Positions 1 to 9,530 of a DNA stretch of 31,312 nucleotides are shown one piece after another (the first letter of the stretch is position 1; every line of letters starts with the position of its first letter). Source of the DNA: Reticulitermes lucifugus. Lineage: Eukaryota; Arthropoda; Insecta; Blattodea; Rhinotermitidae. The notes under the pieces were generated by a model. The model had not been told where the DNA came from and did no database searches. It worked only from the letters and a program-made list of their open reading frames with translations. A program made the translations under genes and the position numbers. Where the stretch lies: the NCBI GenBank assembly GCA_026260175.1, contig JAKCWW010000386.1:75564-106875 (forward strand), written 5' to 3'.

Positions 1-63
1 ACGATCCTAGTAAGCGAGCGGCCGAAGACCGACACCTTAGACCGCGCGGCCACTGGGATCGGC
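1..63 (-). mobile_element. tRNA-headed SINE, 5' head only, cut by window edge
   Basis: Read on the minus strand this is a SINE head of tRNA type. It has an A-box-like segment containing GGTCTAAGGCG-type bases (about 31-50), close to the A-box region of tRNA-Leu. The element runs off the left edge before the B box. The same head occurs at 31252-31312 (plus) and, with the full body, at 20379-20643 and 24744-24991. It directly abuts the mariner fragment that follows. Family membership is read from the sequence; the tRNA-Leu origin is inference. Confidence 0.7.
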
Positions 64-335
64 ACAGATACAACTAAAAACCTCAATTTCGAAGTTCTGC
101 CACATCCACCTTACAGTCCCGACCTCACACCGTGCGACATTCATGCCTTTGGTCCACTTAAAGGGGCATTACGTGGTCGCCGGTTTGGCAGTGATGAAGG
201 CATTAAAGAAGAGGTGCATTGGTCATTAAGGAAATGCCTAAAAGCATTTTCTTCGATTGAATCAGGAAGATTGTGAAAGGCTACAAAACGTGTGTGGAAC
301 TGCAGGGAGACTTATGTTGAAAAATAATAGAGCTG
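64..335 (+). mobile_element. mariner-type transposase, C-terminal relic
   Basis: The plus frame from about 70 to 273 encodes the end of a Tc1/mariner-superfamily transposase. The hallmark HPPYSPDLTPCD is visible; its last Asp (codon 136-138) is the third acidic residue of the mariner DDD triad. It is followed by FGPLKGALRGRRF, also typical of mariner C-termini. The reading frame hits a TGA at 274-276, and the expected ending (VELQGD, then a VEK-type tail) continues in another frame to about 330, so there is a frameshift. The N-terminal HTH domains and the first two catalytic Asp lie outside the window or are lost. Inactive relic. Confidence 0.85.
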
Positions 336-439
336 TCATGCACATTTATATTTCTTTGAGGTTAGTAAAAGGATATCGCCTTTATTTTTTGATTTACCTA
401 TATTTATCCATTACTCACATGTCAGTGGTCGGAGGGTGT

Positions 440-894
440 TGACTGGTATCCGGCATATGGTGTAGTGAACGTGTGGTGTGAATTTCACATCATAATATAT
501 AAACTTAAAAAATTGCGTTGTCATTTACCAGCTGACTTCACCTGATATGGCAAAGTAATTTTCTGGAACCTATAGCGAGACTGAATTATTATTCCGTTGA
601 TTACAAAAAATATGGTTGTGGTAGAGTGTGAAAATAAAACACTGTTATAAGTTCAGGTTGATTTATTTTACTCGAAACGTCGAAAGGGGTAAGAGTATAT
701 TAGGCCTGCACTGAAACAGAGCTAGGCCAATTTCTTCCATTCCTTCGCAGTTCAGCACATCTAATTACTTTTTCTATAACTGGACGTTAAATAAGATGTC
801 CAGTCGATAGCAGTCGTACTTTTCAGAACTACAACTAAGTCGTCAGGAAAGCTCGGGTTTTCTGAAGAACACATGTCTTGACGTGATATATAGT
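440..894. other. unassigned AT-rich DNA
   Basis: No ORF of note, repeat family or structured element recognised. It may include the decayed 3' end of the mariner copy, but I cannot find its terminal inverted repeat. Confidence 0.5.
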
Positions 895-1284
895 AATAAC
901 ATTTCTTTTTCTGATTTTGCTACTCTCTTGTCCCCTTATATCCTTCTTGGACTCTTCCTTCTTCTGGTATTTCACTTGTCTGTTTTTTCTTATTCCCAGT
1001 TTAATTTTTCATTTTTCTCTTTCTTAGCCTTTGTCGTCCACCTTTCCTTATTCTTAACATCGATCACATTCCTCGTTTTCTTATTACCTTTTTATTCTCT
1101 TCATTCTCTCTTTACCGCCCCCTTTGTCTTTCGTTTCATGTTTCTATATTTTCCACGTCTGCTTTTTCTTCTTGTCCTTATACTGTTGTTCTCATCTCAC
1201 TGTTCAGCGTTTCCGTGCTTCTTCTTCGCTTCCTGTTCACTCACCACTCTCTCCCATTTTCCTCTTTCTTCCTTTCTTTACAGG
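895..1284 (+). repeat. long polypyrimidine (CT-rich) tract ending in a 3' splice-site-like CAG
   Basis: About 390 bases of the plus strand are dominated by T and C. The tract spans an open frame of 149 codons (883-1332), but the predicted product is only the Phe/Leu/Ser/Val composition expected from CT-rich DNA, so I do not call a protein. The tract ends CTTTCTTTACAG at 1273-1284, an excellent match to a polypyrimidine tract plus AG acceptor. No recognisable exon follows. It could be a cryptic acceptor, triplex-forming DNA or simple drift. Confidence 0.6.
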
Positions 1285-1449
1285 CACATGAAGGGAAAAT
1301 ATGTATGGACGGAACTAGCTTATTTTAAATAGTGATTTTATTTATTGATGTTTGATGGCTTTGTTAACACTGCAGATAAAGTAACTGGAATCACCCGAAG
1401 GTTCACATGATAACTGACGAATTGCTCTTAGTAAATTACACATTTTGTG

Positions 1450-1503
1450 TGCATGTGTATACATACATATATATATATGTACACGTACATACATACGTGT
1501 ATG
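1450..1503. repeat. low-complexity (AT/CA) purine-pyrimidine alternating tract
   Basis: Alternating TG, TA and CA dinucleotides, with an (AT)n core near 1467-1480 and partly self-complementary flanks. A typical unstable microsatellite. Confidence 0.7.
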
Positions 1504-1592
1504 TCTCTTTTGTTGTTTTGGCGGTGGTATCGTTTAGTCTCTTAGGTTGTTATCGTTTCGGAAGAAAGTATTGACTGCATTTTTTTTCTGCC

Positions 1593-1623
1593 CTGAAGAT
1601 GAGACATTATGTCCCTCCGAAAT
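1593..1623 (+). ncRNA. degenerate hammerhead-like core
   Basis: CTGAAGA (1593-1599), then a possible weak stem (GAG/CTC), then CGAAA (1618-1622). The order resembles a hammerhead catalytic core (CUGANGA, stem II, GAAA) but stem II is mispaired and I find no stem I. Listed because better copies occur at 10549, 13094 and 23595. May be chance. Confidence 0.25.
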
Positions 1624-2714
1624 TTATTAATCACTTACCAGACTATACGGTGTCGTATCTCAGAAGGCCATACTACATATCCTCATGTTTGTCAAAACCC
1701 CAAATTTAGCATAGATTTTGTATGTGACTTGAACAACCATGAAATCACAGAGCGTACGTGTGTGCGACACGTTCTGGCTCAAATCTCGGGCACATTGCAG
1801 GATGTCTGGCAGGTTATACTTGTTTTTACCCAGTCTCAAGGATAGTTACTTAAAACAGGCAACGATATCCTTCTTACATTTCGTTTCTTCTTCAGTACCC
1901 TCCCGTCATTATCATCTTTCCAACATATTTGACACTTAATAATGAATGTATTTGAAACAGCATCATGAAATAACTTACTAATAAAGCTGTTAATATGATA
2001 TATTTCGAATATTGCGGTGTATATTAAACATTTGAAGTATAACGTTCATATACATTACATTTAAAAATTCTCTTTCTACCACACAGAAAGCACTACTTCA
2101 TTACACAGTAAGTAAATTTGGTTGAGGTTAATAATCGCCGAACATTCTGAGAATCATACGAAACGAATGTGAATGTATTCTATAGGCAAAACGAGCCAGT
2201 TGAAATGTTACAGCAGGTGATAGATATTGTAACCCCTGTGCTTTAAATGGTTAAAGGGCAGGTGTGATTATTCTATGTACATGCAGATTCTGCTAGCTTT
2301 ATTCAATAGTCCGAACTAACATTTCGAATATGAGCGGCTCTCATTCGCACATACACGCACCTGACCATCGGCCGTTCCAATTTTATTACTATATCCCACG
2401 GATCTGCAGCAAATTACTGTTTCGTTCGTTACAGTGTTCAGATTTGAATCTATGGGTACATGAAAGTGTGGAAAATGGAAGAGCCGTGCTAGATTGTTAA
2501 ACTAGGGGAAGGGAGCCGAGGGTTACTTTCTGGGTGCACACAGTGAAAATTACAGATTTTATTATCACACACGTGTCTATCGATTTTTAATTACTCTTTT
2601 CACATTTTCGTGGTTTCCAACGCTCTCAGTATCTCAGAGTATGTAGAGTTAATATGTGGATGAAAGGTGAATTATAAGGTGGAAAGAATTTGGAAGGCAG
2701 AGGCCATACCTCAT
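1624..2714. other. unassigned intergenic DNA
   Basis: Only short ORFs (78 codons or fewer) without recognisable motifs. No repeat family recognised. Confidence 0.5.
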
Positions 2715-2870
2715 CGAGACATGACTCCGATGCAAGTCTGAAGTGACTGAGAAATTTAACGAAAGACATCTTTGGAAATGTCCAGTGCCCATCTGAGATT
2801 CAAATCTGGACACTCTCGAGTAGAAGTTAATTGTCTTACAGCTACAGCAGCCTACTCAGCAGAACGACGA
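2715..2870 (-). mobile_element. possible tRNA-derived SINE relic
   Basis: On the minus strand a B-box-like GATTTGAATCTC (around 2799-2810) sits downstream of a possible A box (TAGGCTGCTGTAGCTG, near 2850). Order and spacing are plausible for a tRNA-type RNA polymerase III promoter, but the rest cannot be aligned with the clear SINEs in this window. Confidence 0.35.
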
Positions 2871-3326
2871 GCTCCTTTTGACTGTAGTTGTTGTATGACG
2901 TCGAAAGAGATGTTAAAGTCATCGTGAATATTTATTGGTTAAATACGTGGAAGGAAGCAATGGTCAAAGTAACGTAATTCGCCGGATGATGTTAAGAAAA
3001 ACTTCTAAGATCAGTCAGGGTCGACGTAACATGTAAAGAGCGATTGTTGGTATTACGCTCAACCGTATGGCAGCGGTGTGTTTGTAGGGTGTAACACACA
3101 GGCAGTTATGAATGCTGTTGAAACTTTAAGTGCGAAAATTTGACTTTTCCCTTCCATGGCTATGATCGCCACAGATAATCCTTCCACTCGATTCACTCTT
3201 ATACATTATACTCTTTCAGGGACGCCGTGATTTCGAATTTTACTGAAATATACATCGTAACCTTGAAAAATCCTTGAAAGATAGCTTCATAAAATCTGCA
3301 ATGCTACTACCTAGAGATAAAATATG
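2871..3326. other. unassigned intergenic DNA
   Basis: Nothing recognised between the SINE relic and the inverted-repeat element that starts at 3329. Confidence 0.5.
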
Positions 3327-3612
3327 TACACTCATCCCTCGCTTTACGCAGGCTCGTACCTCATGGTCTCACAAATTCGCGGGGTCGCCCCAAGAATACA
3401 AAAACATCACTCGAACCCTTTATTGGATAGGAGCATCAGCTCGACAGGTCTTCGAGCCATACCGCATGTTGTTCAAGGAGGCGAAGGAAAAAAGAAGCAG
3501 CTACCATCACAATGTTTCTGCAAAGAAGAAAACACTAAAAAACACGACACTTTTTTTGAAGGGGGGCTGTCAGTTATTCGCAGATTTTCGCTTTTTTCAG
3601 GGGGTCTTGGAA

Positions 3613-3681
3613 CCTCATTCTTTCATGCATTCATTCATTCGTTCATTCATTCATTCATTCATTTATTTATTCATTCATTCA
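3613..3681 (-). repeat. (GAAT)n 3' tail of the LINE, read as (ATTC)n on plus
   Basis: About 17 imperfect tetranucleotide units with a few ATTT and GTTC variants. Its position directly after the ORF stop identifies it as the retrotransposon tail rather than an independent microsatellite. Confidence 0.8.
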
Positions 3682-4893
3682 GCAGTCTGTCTTACGACAG
3701 GTCCGTAGCCTCTTCCAAAGCGAGTTCTCCGAAGAGCGCGATCTAGTGCTTCATCTTCCAATTTACAGTATTCTCTCTTTCCCTTAAGGTCATTCAGTAG
3801 CTGCTTACGTCTTCTTCGTCTTCTTCCTGTCACTTTTATCTTCCTTCAATAACGTGTTTTAGAAAGCCGTTCCTACGCAAGATGTGACCAATCCAGTTAG
3901 CCTTCCTTATTTTATTGTATGTAGGATATTTCTCTTCTCCATGACTCTGTGTAATACTTCTTCATTTCTCACACGATCGGTCCAACTGATCTTCTCCATC
4001 CTTCTCCAGCACCACATTTCGAAACTTTTCAGGTATTTAGGATTTACTTTTCGAAGTGTCCAAGTTTCAGCACCATAAAAAGCTGTACTCCAAATGTAGC
4101 ACTTTACTAGTTTCTTCCTTAAATTTAAGTCAAGAGTATTCTGCTTGTTGAATGCTGCTTTTGCCATGTCAATCCTGGATTTAATTTCACGTGTACGTCT
4201 TGCAACATTTGTTATCATGCTGCTCAAATAGATTAAATATTCCGCATTCTCCAGTTATTTTTGGTCTATCATATTCTGCACTGGGGATGGTTGCCTTGAG
4301 ATTCTCATTGCCTTAGTTTTTCCCACATTCATTTCCATTACATAGCATTTTCCAATTTCAGTTATTCCTTCAATCATGCCCTGCAGTATCGTTTCTTCCT
4401 AAGCCAGTAGCACAACGTCATTTGCATATTTTACAGTGCGAATTACTTGTCCTCCTGTGTTGAAGTCTCCAAAACTTTCGGAGCTTCGTTGGTAAGGTAT
4501 TCGCTGTAGAATTTGAAGAGAATAAGTTGCAAAGAGCATCCTTGTCTAACTCCTTTTCAAATCTTCACACTCGGTGTCTCCCCTTGGTCCAGACGTCTTT
4601 TTAACACTCTGTCATGTACAACTTGCTGATCAGTTTTATTTCGCGCCAGTCGATACCAGTTTTCTTTAGAATCTGCATTAATTTGGTCCAGTTGACACGG
4701 TGAAATGCCTTCTGCCTGTCTACGAAGCAAGCACACAATTCTTCATCTGTATCCAAAGTTCGTTCTGATATTATTCTCAGCATCCCAATTGCATCCATGA
4801 TTTATTTTCCTCTTCTAAATCCAAACTGATCTTCTCCAAGTACGTCCTCAATTTTCCTTTCAGTCCTTCTTGTAAATATCCTCGCTAAGATCT
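3613..4893 (-). mobile_element. RTE-type non-LTR retrotransposon, 5'-truncated, dead reverse transcriptase
   Basis: The minus strand reads the C-terminal half of an endonuclease/reverse-transcriptase polyprotein through many stops and frameshifts. In order: KILARIFTRR and EDQFGFRRGK (about 4890-4800), the thumb/palm segment AFHRVNWTKLMQILKKTGIDW (about 4650-4715), the catalytic box as YANDVVLLA (codons 4418-4429 for Y-A-N-D, where the usual YADD has lost its first Asp), then IKSRIDMAKAAFN, YGAETWTLRK, FEMWCWRRMEKISWTDR and GYGPVVRQTAE followed by stop at 3675-3677. The stop codon is already part of the GAAT-type tail, so there is essentially no 3' UTR, a feature of the RTE clade. It begins inside RT motif 1, so endonuclease is missing. 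Inserted into the pogo-like element. Clade call is fairly but not fully certain. Confidence 0.85.
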
Positions 4894-4964
4894 TTGGTGT
4901 GTGTACGATGACGCTGATTGTGCGACGATCGCACAACCCCCGCAAAAAGTGAGGGATGAGTGTA

Positions 4965-5510
4965 CAGGGAAAGGTTGAAACTGCAATATGGACTAAAACA
5001 TAGTTACCTCTCTCAACTGTTTAATAACGACAGATTGTGTAGGCAGACACCGCTCCCTTCATTCTTTTACTTTAAATACTGAGGGGGAAGTTCTTTGCGA
5101 ATGGTTCGTGACATTTCAGTAGGGCCTGCAGCGTCGCATTACAGCAGGCAGTAATCTTCACGCACACTTCCGCGACAACCTCAAATTTTGCAAGTCGATA
5201 TTGGGTTTTGCTCCATCGGCGTATCACTTGTTTCAAGTTTCACAAAAAGGGGTAAGCAGCTGATTGGTATTTTAATTGGGACACAAATAGACAGATACAA
5301 ACGGCATGGCGAGCACACAATTCTGCTTTCTTTCTTAAGAAATTAAAGCAACTTAAAATTCGAATTGATACAGAATGGATCCAGTAATTGGAAATTGAAA
5401 CTTTTAGTGTATAGCAAATTTTTTTTTTTAAATAGGAAAGGTCCGCAAAGTGAATCACTCCTGGCGCGTTAGCGTAATAATACCACTGGTAAGTTAGGTA
5501 AAAATATAAA
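4965..5510. other. unassigned intergenic DNA
   Basis: A 93-codon minus-strand frame (5240-5521) shows no motif I recognise. No repeat family seen. Confidence 0.5.
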
Positions 5511-5511
5511 T

Positions 5512-5830
5512 GTGGTAACAAAAATGACTACAGCAACCATAGGAATATTGGTAAATTTGGTAACCGAGGTAACCGTCGGAAAATTGATTACGTTCGTAAC
5601 CAAGATTGCCATGATATTCAAAACGTTAATGGCAACCTTAATAACCACCACGGTAACTGTGGTCACAAATGTAACCATAGGATTATTGGTAACGTTCGTA
5701 ACCAGTGTTACAATATTAACAATAGTAAGCAAGATAAATGTAGTCACAAAGTAGCCTAACAACCGTAGGGCCAATACTAATGTTGTTAAAGAAGGTAACC
5801 ATGTAACGTTACTAATCAAAGTTGTAACGA
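5512..5830. repeat. degenerate minisatellite, about 36-bp unit, rich in GGTAAC/GTTACC
   Basis: Imperfect units built on ACC(A/G)T(A/C)GG...TTGGTAA...GTAACC recur at 5536, 5572 and 5674, consistent with a 36-bp (12-codon) period with decay between. The repeat is open on both strands: an 80-codon plus frame (5512-5754) and a 143-codon minus frame (5469-5900), both yielding Val/Thr/Ile-rich repeats such as VTEVTVGKLITF. Because the period is a multiple of three and the GGTAAC core has no stop in most frames, open frames are expected by chance. I do not call a protein. Confidence 0.65.
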
Positions 5831-6916
5831 ATGCACGTAGGAGTTCATGCAAATTGTACATCATTTTGTACGATTGAAAAAATTGGAATATGTCTACCAA
5901 TTTAGTACATTCCCCAGTATCAATTTTAATAAAAATCCGTCAGCTGGGAGTCAGTTTTTTATGCCAACAGAGGGCCGGACGGCAGGCAGATATGATGAGG
6001 CCAATAGTCGTTTTTCACAATTATTATGCGAATGCTTAAAAAACTCTAAGGTTTATGAGGTATTGGAAACCCTTGTGCAGCCTATTGCCTTTTATACACT
6101 TGCAGGCACACATCATTTATTGCAAAACTGTATTGACACGTGTTTCAATTCGATATGCATGTAATAATGTTGGACGAATACGTATGAGTTCTGGAAACAT
6201 TTCCTGATTTATTGAGTGGGTTACAACGTCAAAGTGTCAATGCTGTAGCATGAGTTGTGATTCTCGAACCACAGGAGAAATGCTGTTTTGCAGTCAACGC
6301 TTAACTGCATTTTGACATAAGGATCCGTCACTTGCTCAGCAGGGTGCACAAAAATGATGTGCCGTTCTTCTGCTACGATAAACAACACTAGGAAATTGTT
6401 TAAACCCGCAAAAGAAAACATCAAAATAGAGTGTTATATAAAATTTCCCTACATTCAAAATTAGCTTTATTCTGTATGTATCAGCAAAGAGATTTGCTCT
6501 TTTCAAGGTTCTATCTTTAAATAGGAAATGTATGAAAATCCAAATAAAATTCTCTTAATGTGTAAAGTTACTGAATATAAAGGGGCAATTACGAGAAATT
6601 AATTACTAATATTTTTATTAAAATCGTCGTCTTCGGAGATATGACACCGTGTAACCTGGTAGAAATTTGATAACTCTTGGAGTATCATGGTTTCTGCAGC
6701 TTCAGGATAGAAGCGTTAAATGCTGCATTTGTTCGTTCCTCTTGTTTTATGTGAATGTCTTACTTAGTGCTCAGTTTTTTCATTTCATTTCAACAGCCTG
6801 ACCTTGTTTAGGGATGCCTTAGTGTTGTTGCTGTTCTTGCCTAACGTCCATTTATGTTACTGGTCTTCTGTTATCTGTGCGCTCGGGACTTACATAATGC
6901 AGAATCAGATTTAGCT
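5831..6916. other. unassigned DNA with one transposon-like peptide
   Basis: Around 5965-6040 the plus strand reads, across frames, GPDGRQI followed by VVFHNYYANA. This resembles a short peptide seen repeatedly in insect repeat-derived hypothetical proteins (a DRQTDM...VAF...FANA pattern). It is too short and broken to classify. The rest, including the frames at 5847-6164 and 6221-6424, shows nothing recognisable. Confidence 0.35.
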
Positions 6917-7096
6917 ACATACTGCAGGGATGCACAAATACGTGGTGCCACGTTGCCCTGGAAACTGAATTTCTTACGGTAGCGCCTAACGTTTGCAAGT
7001 CATTTTTCTGGAACATTCTTCTTGTCACCCTTCTACCACTAGAGTCTCGAGGTGACTTCTAGAATTTTAAAAAATTTGTGCATCCCTGACATATTG
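6917..7096. mobile_element. hAT-type MITE, 164 bp, with target duplication
   Basis: A perfect 15-bp terminal inverted repeat: CAGGGATGCACAAAT at 6925-6939 and its exact complement at 7074-7088. CAGGG...GCACAA ends are characteristic of hAT elements. The flanking 8-mers ACATACTG (6917-6924) and ACATATTG (7089-7096) match at 7 of 8 positions, and hAT transposases make 8-bp target duplications. The 134-bp interior has no ORF, so it would need a transposase supplied from elsewhere. The conserved ends and duplication suggest a fairly recent insertion. Confidence 0.8.
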
Positions 7097-7310
7097 TAAG
7101 TAGCAAGCTAGACGACATGGAAAATTCCTACAAAAATTTAATTTAAAAATGGAACTGGAAATAGATGAGGGTCCTAGACGTGGACAGACGTATAATATTA
7201 AAATTGATGTTAAGCAAAGAGTATGTGTGTGGAGTAGATTCTTGTGATTCGCATTGAAACCCATAAGCCGTCATTTTTGAATAGGATAAAGAATATTCGG
7301 TTTGCATAAA

Positions 7311-7495
7311 GGTTAGTCAGAGCAAGTTGGCTCAAGTGGCAACCCCTTTGAATCGCACTTACGAGGTGCGCAGTACGCATCTAAACTGGGACATTGGCTA
7401 AAGTGACTAAAAATTATCTTGGTTTTCCTCAGTCCCTCCAGGCAAATGTCTGAATATTGCCTCTTCAGGCAATAATAAATAAATACAAATCGGAA
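7311..7495 (+). mobile_element. tRNA-derived SINE (GTTTTCCTC family)
   Basis: An A-box-like TTGGCTCAAGTGGCAA (about 7328-7343) is followed by the body GGTTTTCCTCAG...CCTCCAGGCAAATG (about 7420-7450) and an A-rich end AATAATAAATAAATAC (7471-7486). The internal B box is poor. The TTTTCC...CCAGGCAAATG body is a motif I associate with insect SINEs. Its 3' part differs from the other SINE families in this window. Confidence 0.6.
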
Positions 7496-7524
7496 TTATT
7501 CCTAGTTATTTGGTTATTTGGTTA

Positions 7525-7785
7525 ATTATCTTTCTCTGTCATGATGAAGAGTAGGCTATGAGCTTACGGGCTAGAAGACCGGATTTTAATTCCCAACAGA
7601 GACGAGGCTTCTCTTTTCTTCACTGCCTCCAGACTGGAGCTGAGCTCATCCGGTCTCATAGCCAATACACAAACAGAGGTTTTCCCCAGCAGTAAAATAG
7701 CTGGAGCTTGAAGCTGGCTACTCATCTGCATGTAGTGTCAAAGTTATAAATGCGTGGAGCTATGCTCTTACTTTCAGTCCCCGTA
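7525..7785 (+). mobile_element. tRNA-derived SINE with shared 3' domain (diverged)
   Basis: The head has TAGGCTATGAGCTTACGGG (about 7551-7570) and a decayed B box GGATTTTAATTCCC (7581-7594). The body runs through CCTCCAGACTGG to the shared 3' domain at about 7688-7770 (AGTAAAATAGC..., then TTGAAGCTGGCTACTCATCT), ending GTGGAGCTATGCTCTTAC. Closest to the copy at 17632-17885. Confidence 0.65.
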
Positions 7786-8860
7786 TGTATTTCCTGTCAT
7801 GGTACAATTAAATACAGGGACAACTTCGTACTTCCATTTTTACGTTAAAATAGTTGATGAATATGAAAATATAAACTGTGCTAAAAGGACCCACATTTTC
7901 AGTTTCTGGGGATCGCTGTCTCCTGAATGGGAAGCCTCGCAGTCTGCTAGAAAGCCAGTGATGTTTCAGACGATCCTGCTGCATCAATAGTGAGGTCGTC
8001 TCTTATATACCCTGATGATGATAGCAACAGGTTCCTGTGAAACGTCTGTACACAGCTACTAAACTGCACGGTATCATATTTCAGGAGACATCTCTTAATA
8101 GCCGACATAATGAAAATTATTATCCCACCTATTTTTCGTTAACTAAAAACTCAAATCACGTTTTTGGTAATGTTATTTATTCTTCTTTTAATTAAAGACT
8201 GTCACAATAACTTGGGTTATGCAATTTGGACAGGAAAATTAGTTATAAATAAACTCGAAATGACATGGAAAGAAACGATCTTCTCTGGCATTTGCATGGA
8301 GGGACTGAGGAATTCCACCATGACAACCATTGAACATCACAAGGCTTCGGATCAAACACGAACATAACGAGGCTTATCTATTAATGAAGGAGTCCCTGTA
8401 TTTCGGGATCTGATATCCATATGCTGCATGGTTATATTTGGTTCGCTAGCCAGTATTTAGTGAACACGTATGTATATAGTTGTCATGTAGACATGTGTAG
8501 TTACAGGGTGGGGAAGGGAATGAGCGTAGAACAATGTTGCCCTAAAGGCATATTAAAGCACTTTGCAGGCGGTTTAGGAGGAGGTACGAGCCATGATAAT
8601 GGAGGAAAGGTGTTACCAAGGAAGACGTATTCCTTGGCTTCCCAGATTCTCGTATGAAAATATCCCCAAGACTGCACTGCTGGCTTCATCGTGTGGGTCG
8701 TGTATAGTTGTTGGAAACATACCTGGTCTCCGTCTCTCTTGCAACATTAGCATTTTTTTTGTGAAGCGTCCCGGAACAGATGTAGAAGCCTTGACTTATT
8801 GTGCAACCCTTGCGATGAAGATGAAGAGAAAGGTGATCAGTTTTTTTTATTTTTCCAAGT
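7786..8860. other. unassigned DNA
   Basis: Several short frames (67-89 codons) have no recognised motif. Contains the hammerhead-like motif listed separately at 8012-8043. Confidence 0.45.
8012..8043 (+). ncRNA. hammerhead-like motif, degenerate
   Basis: CTGATGA (8012-8018), an eight-base insert, a 5-bp hairpin ACAGG/CCTGT with a TT gap (8027-8038), then GAAAC (8039-8043) and GTC. The core strings are exact, but the insert between CTGATGA and stem II would disrupt a functional fold, and stem I is at most 3 bp. Probably a decayed copy of a Penelope-type terminal motif. Confidence 0.35.
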
Positions 8861-8865
8861 AATGG

Positions 8866-9036
8866 AACACCGGTGGAATGAAATTGACGGGGTAAAACCG
8901 AAGTACTCGGGGAAAAACCTGTTCCAGTGACAATTTGTCCACCACAAATCCCACATGGACTGACCCGGGAACGAACCCGGCCATCCGCGGTGGGAGGCCG
9001 GCGACTAACTGCCTGAGCCATGGCACGGCCTTCATA
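8866..9036 (-). mobile_element. tRNA-derived SINE
   Basis: On the minus strand: head GGCCGTGCCATGGCTCAGGC (A box, about 9030-9011), B box GGGTTCGTTCCCGG (about 8981-8968), then a body through GTGGGATTTGTGGTGGAC and CCCGAGTACTTCGG to about 8866. The B box is nearly canonical, so this copy may be comparatively young. A shorter, decayed member of the same family lies at 22486-22556. Confidence 0.75.
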
Positions 9037-9317
9037 AAGTGAGGGCACCAGAAAGTCCCACCAGTAAGAAATTAGTATTATTTTTTGTTCTGGGTTTCAG
9101 CCTTGTCAGAATTGCCAAGTTCTCACTAATTGTATTTTTTTAGTCTAATCTAGATAGGCAAGAGTTTTGGGTGTACATCTCAAAAAGTATGTAAAAGACC
9201 ACTTAAAATTTTTCGGCAAATGAAAATTAGTGTCACAGGCACCAAATTACGTTAAAGGGCAAAGTTATTCCTGTGTATGACGTAACATATATGGGAGTAG
9301 AGTCACAGCTCCACTGA

Positions 9318-9530
9318 TTATTAACCTAGGCACTAGATGTAAGTGATGGTCAGCTTCACCCCTGGGCCGTCTTACTCATGGGGAAGAAACCCCGTTTTCC
9401 TTTCAGTAAGAGACTAAGTGGAACTCAGAGCCCGTGTGGACAAGTTTTTGGAGAAGATAAAAAGTTTTACCCGTTCAGGGAGTCGAACCACTGACCGTAC
9501 TGCCTCATCGCTATACCGACCCACTCTGTT
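9318..9530 (-). mobile_element. tRNA-derived SINE with shared 3' domain
   Basis: Minus strand: head with GGTCGGTATAGCGATGAGG (about 9522-9503), matching the A-box region of the SINE at 15451-15727. The B box is GGTTCGACTCCC (about 9490-9479). The 3' domain is GAGTAAGACGGCCCAGG then GTGAAGCTGACCATCAC (about 9377-9341). The 3' end is truncated or decayed near 9318. No clear target duplication. Confidence 0.75.

Larger units (their letters stand above)
3329..4962. mobile_element. pogo/Tigger-like non-autonomous DNA transposon, split by a LINE insertion
   Basis: Terminal inverted repeats are visible. The left end begins CACTCATCCCTCGCTTT (3329-3345); the right end read in reverse begins CACTCATCCCTCACTTT (4962 downward). 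Both ends are flanked by TA (3327-3328 and 4963-4964), the target duplication of the Tc1/mariner/pogo superfamily. The terminal CCCTCGCTTTACGC and the internal TTTTCGC plus CAGGGGGTC bases (about 3585-3606) have the flavour of Tigger-like elements. Without the LINE at 3613-4893 the element would be about 350 bp, so it is a MITE-like derivative with no transposase. Near the right end an 8-bp hairpin (TTGTGCGA/TCGCACAA, about 4918-4936) is present. Family assignment is inference; the inverted repeats and TA are seen directly. Confidence 0.65.

Noticed and set aside
665..690. CGAAACGTCGAAA as another hammerhead end
   Set aside because: No CTGANGA and paired stem II precede it at the right distance.
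883..1332. 149-codon open frame predicting a very hydrophobic, membrane-like protein
   Set aside because: The composition is exactly what a CT-rich tract encodes (Phe, Leu, Ser, Val), with no Gly/Pro-turn structure, family motif or start context. Treated as low-complexity DNA.
3274..3746. Two overlapping plus-strand frames of 144 and 140 codons
   Set aside because: Both run through the pogo-like element and the (ATTC)n LINE tail; the Phe-Ile-His-Ser repeats are microsatellite translation.
5469..5900. 143-codon minus-strand Val/Thr-rich frame
   Set aside because: It is the minisatellite read on the other strand; the plus strand is open as well, so openness is a property of the repeat.
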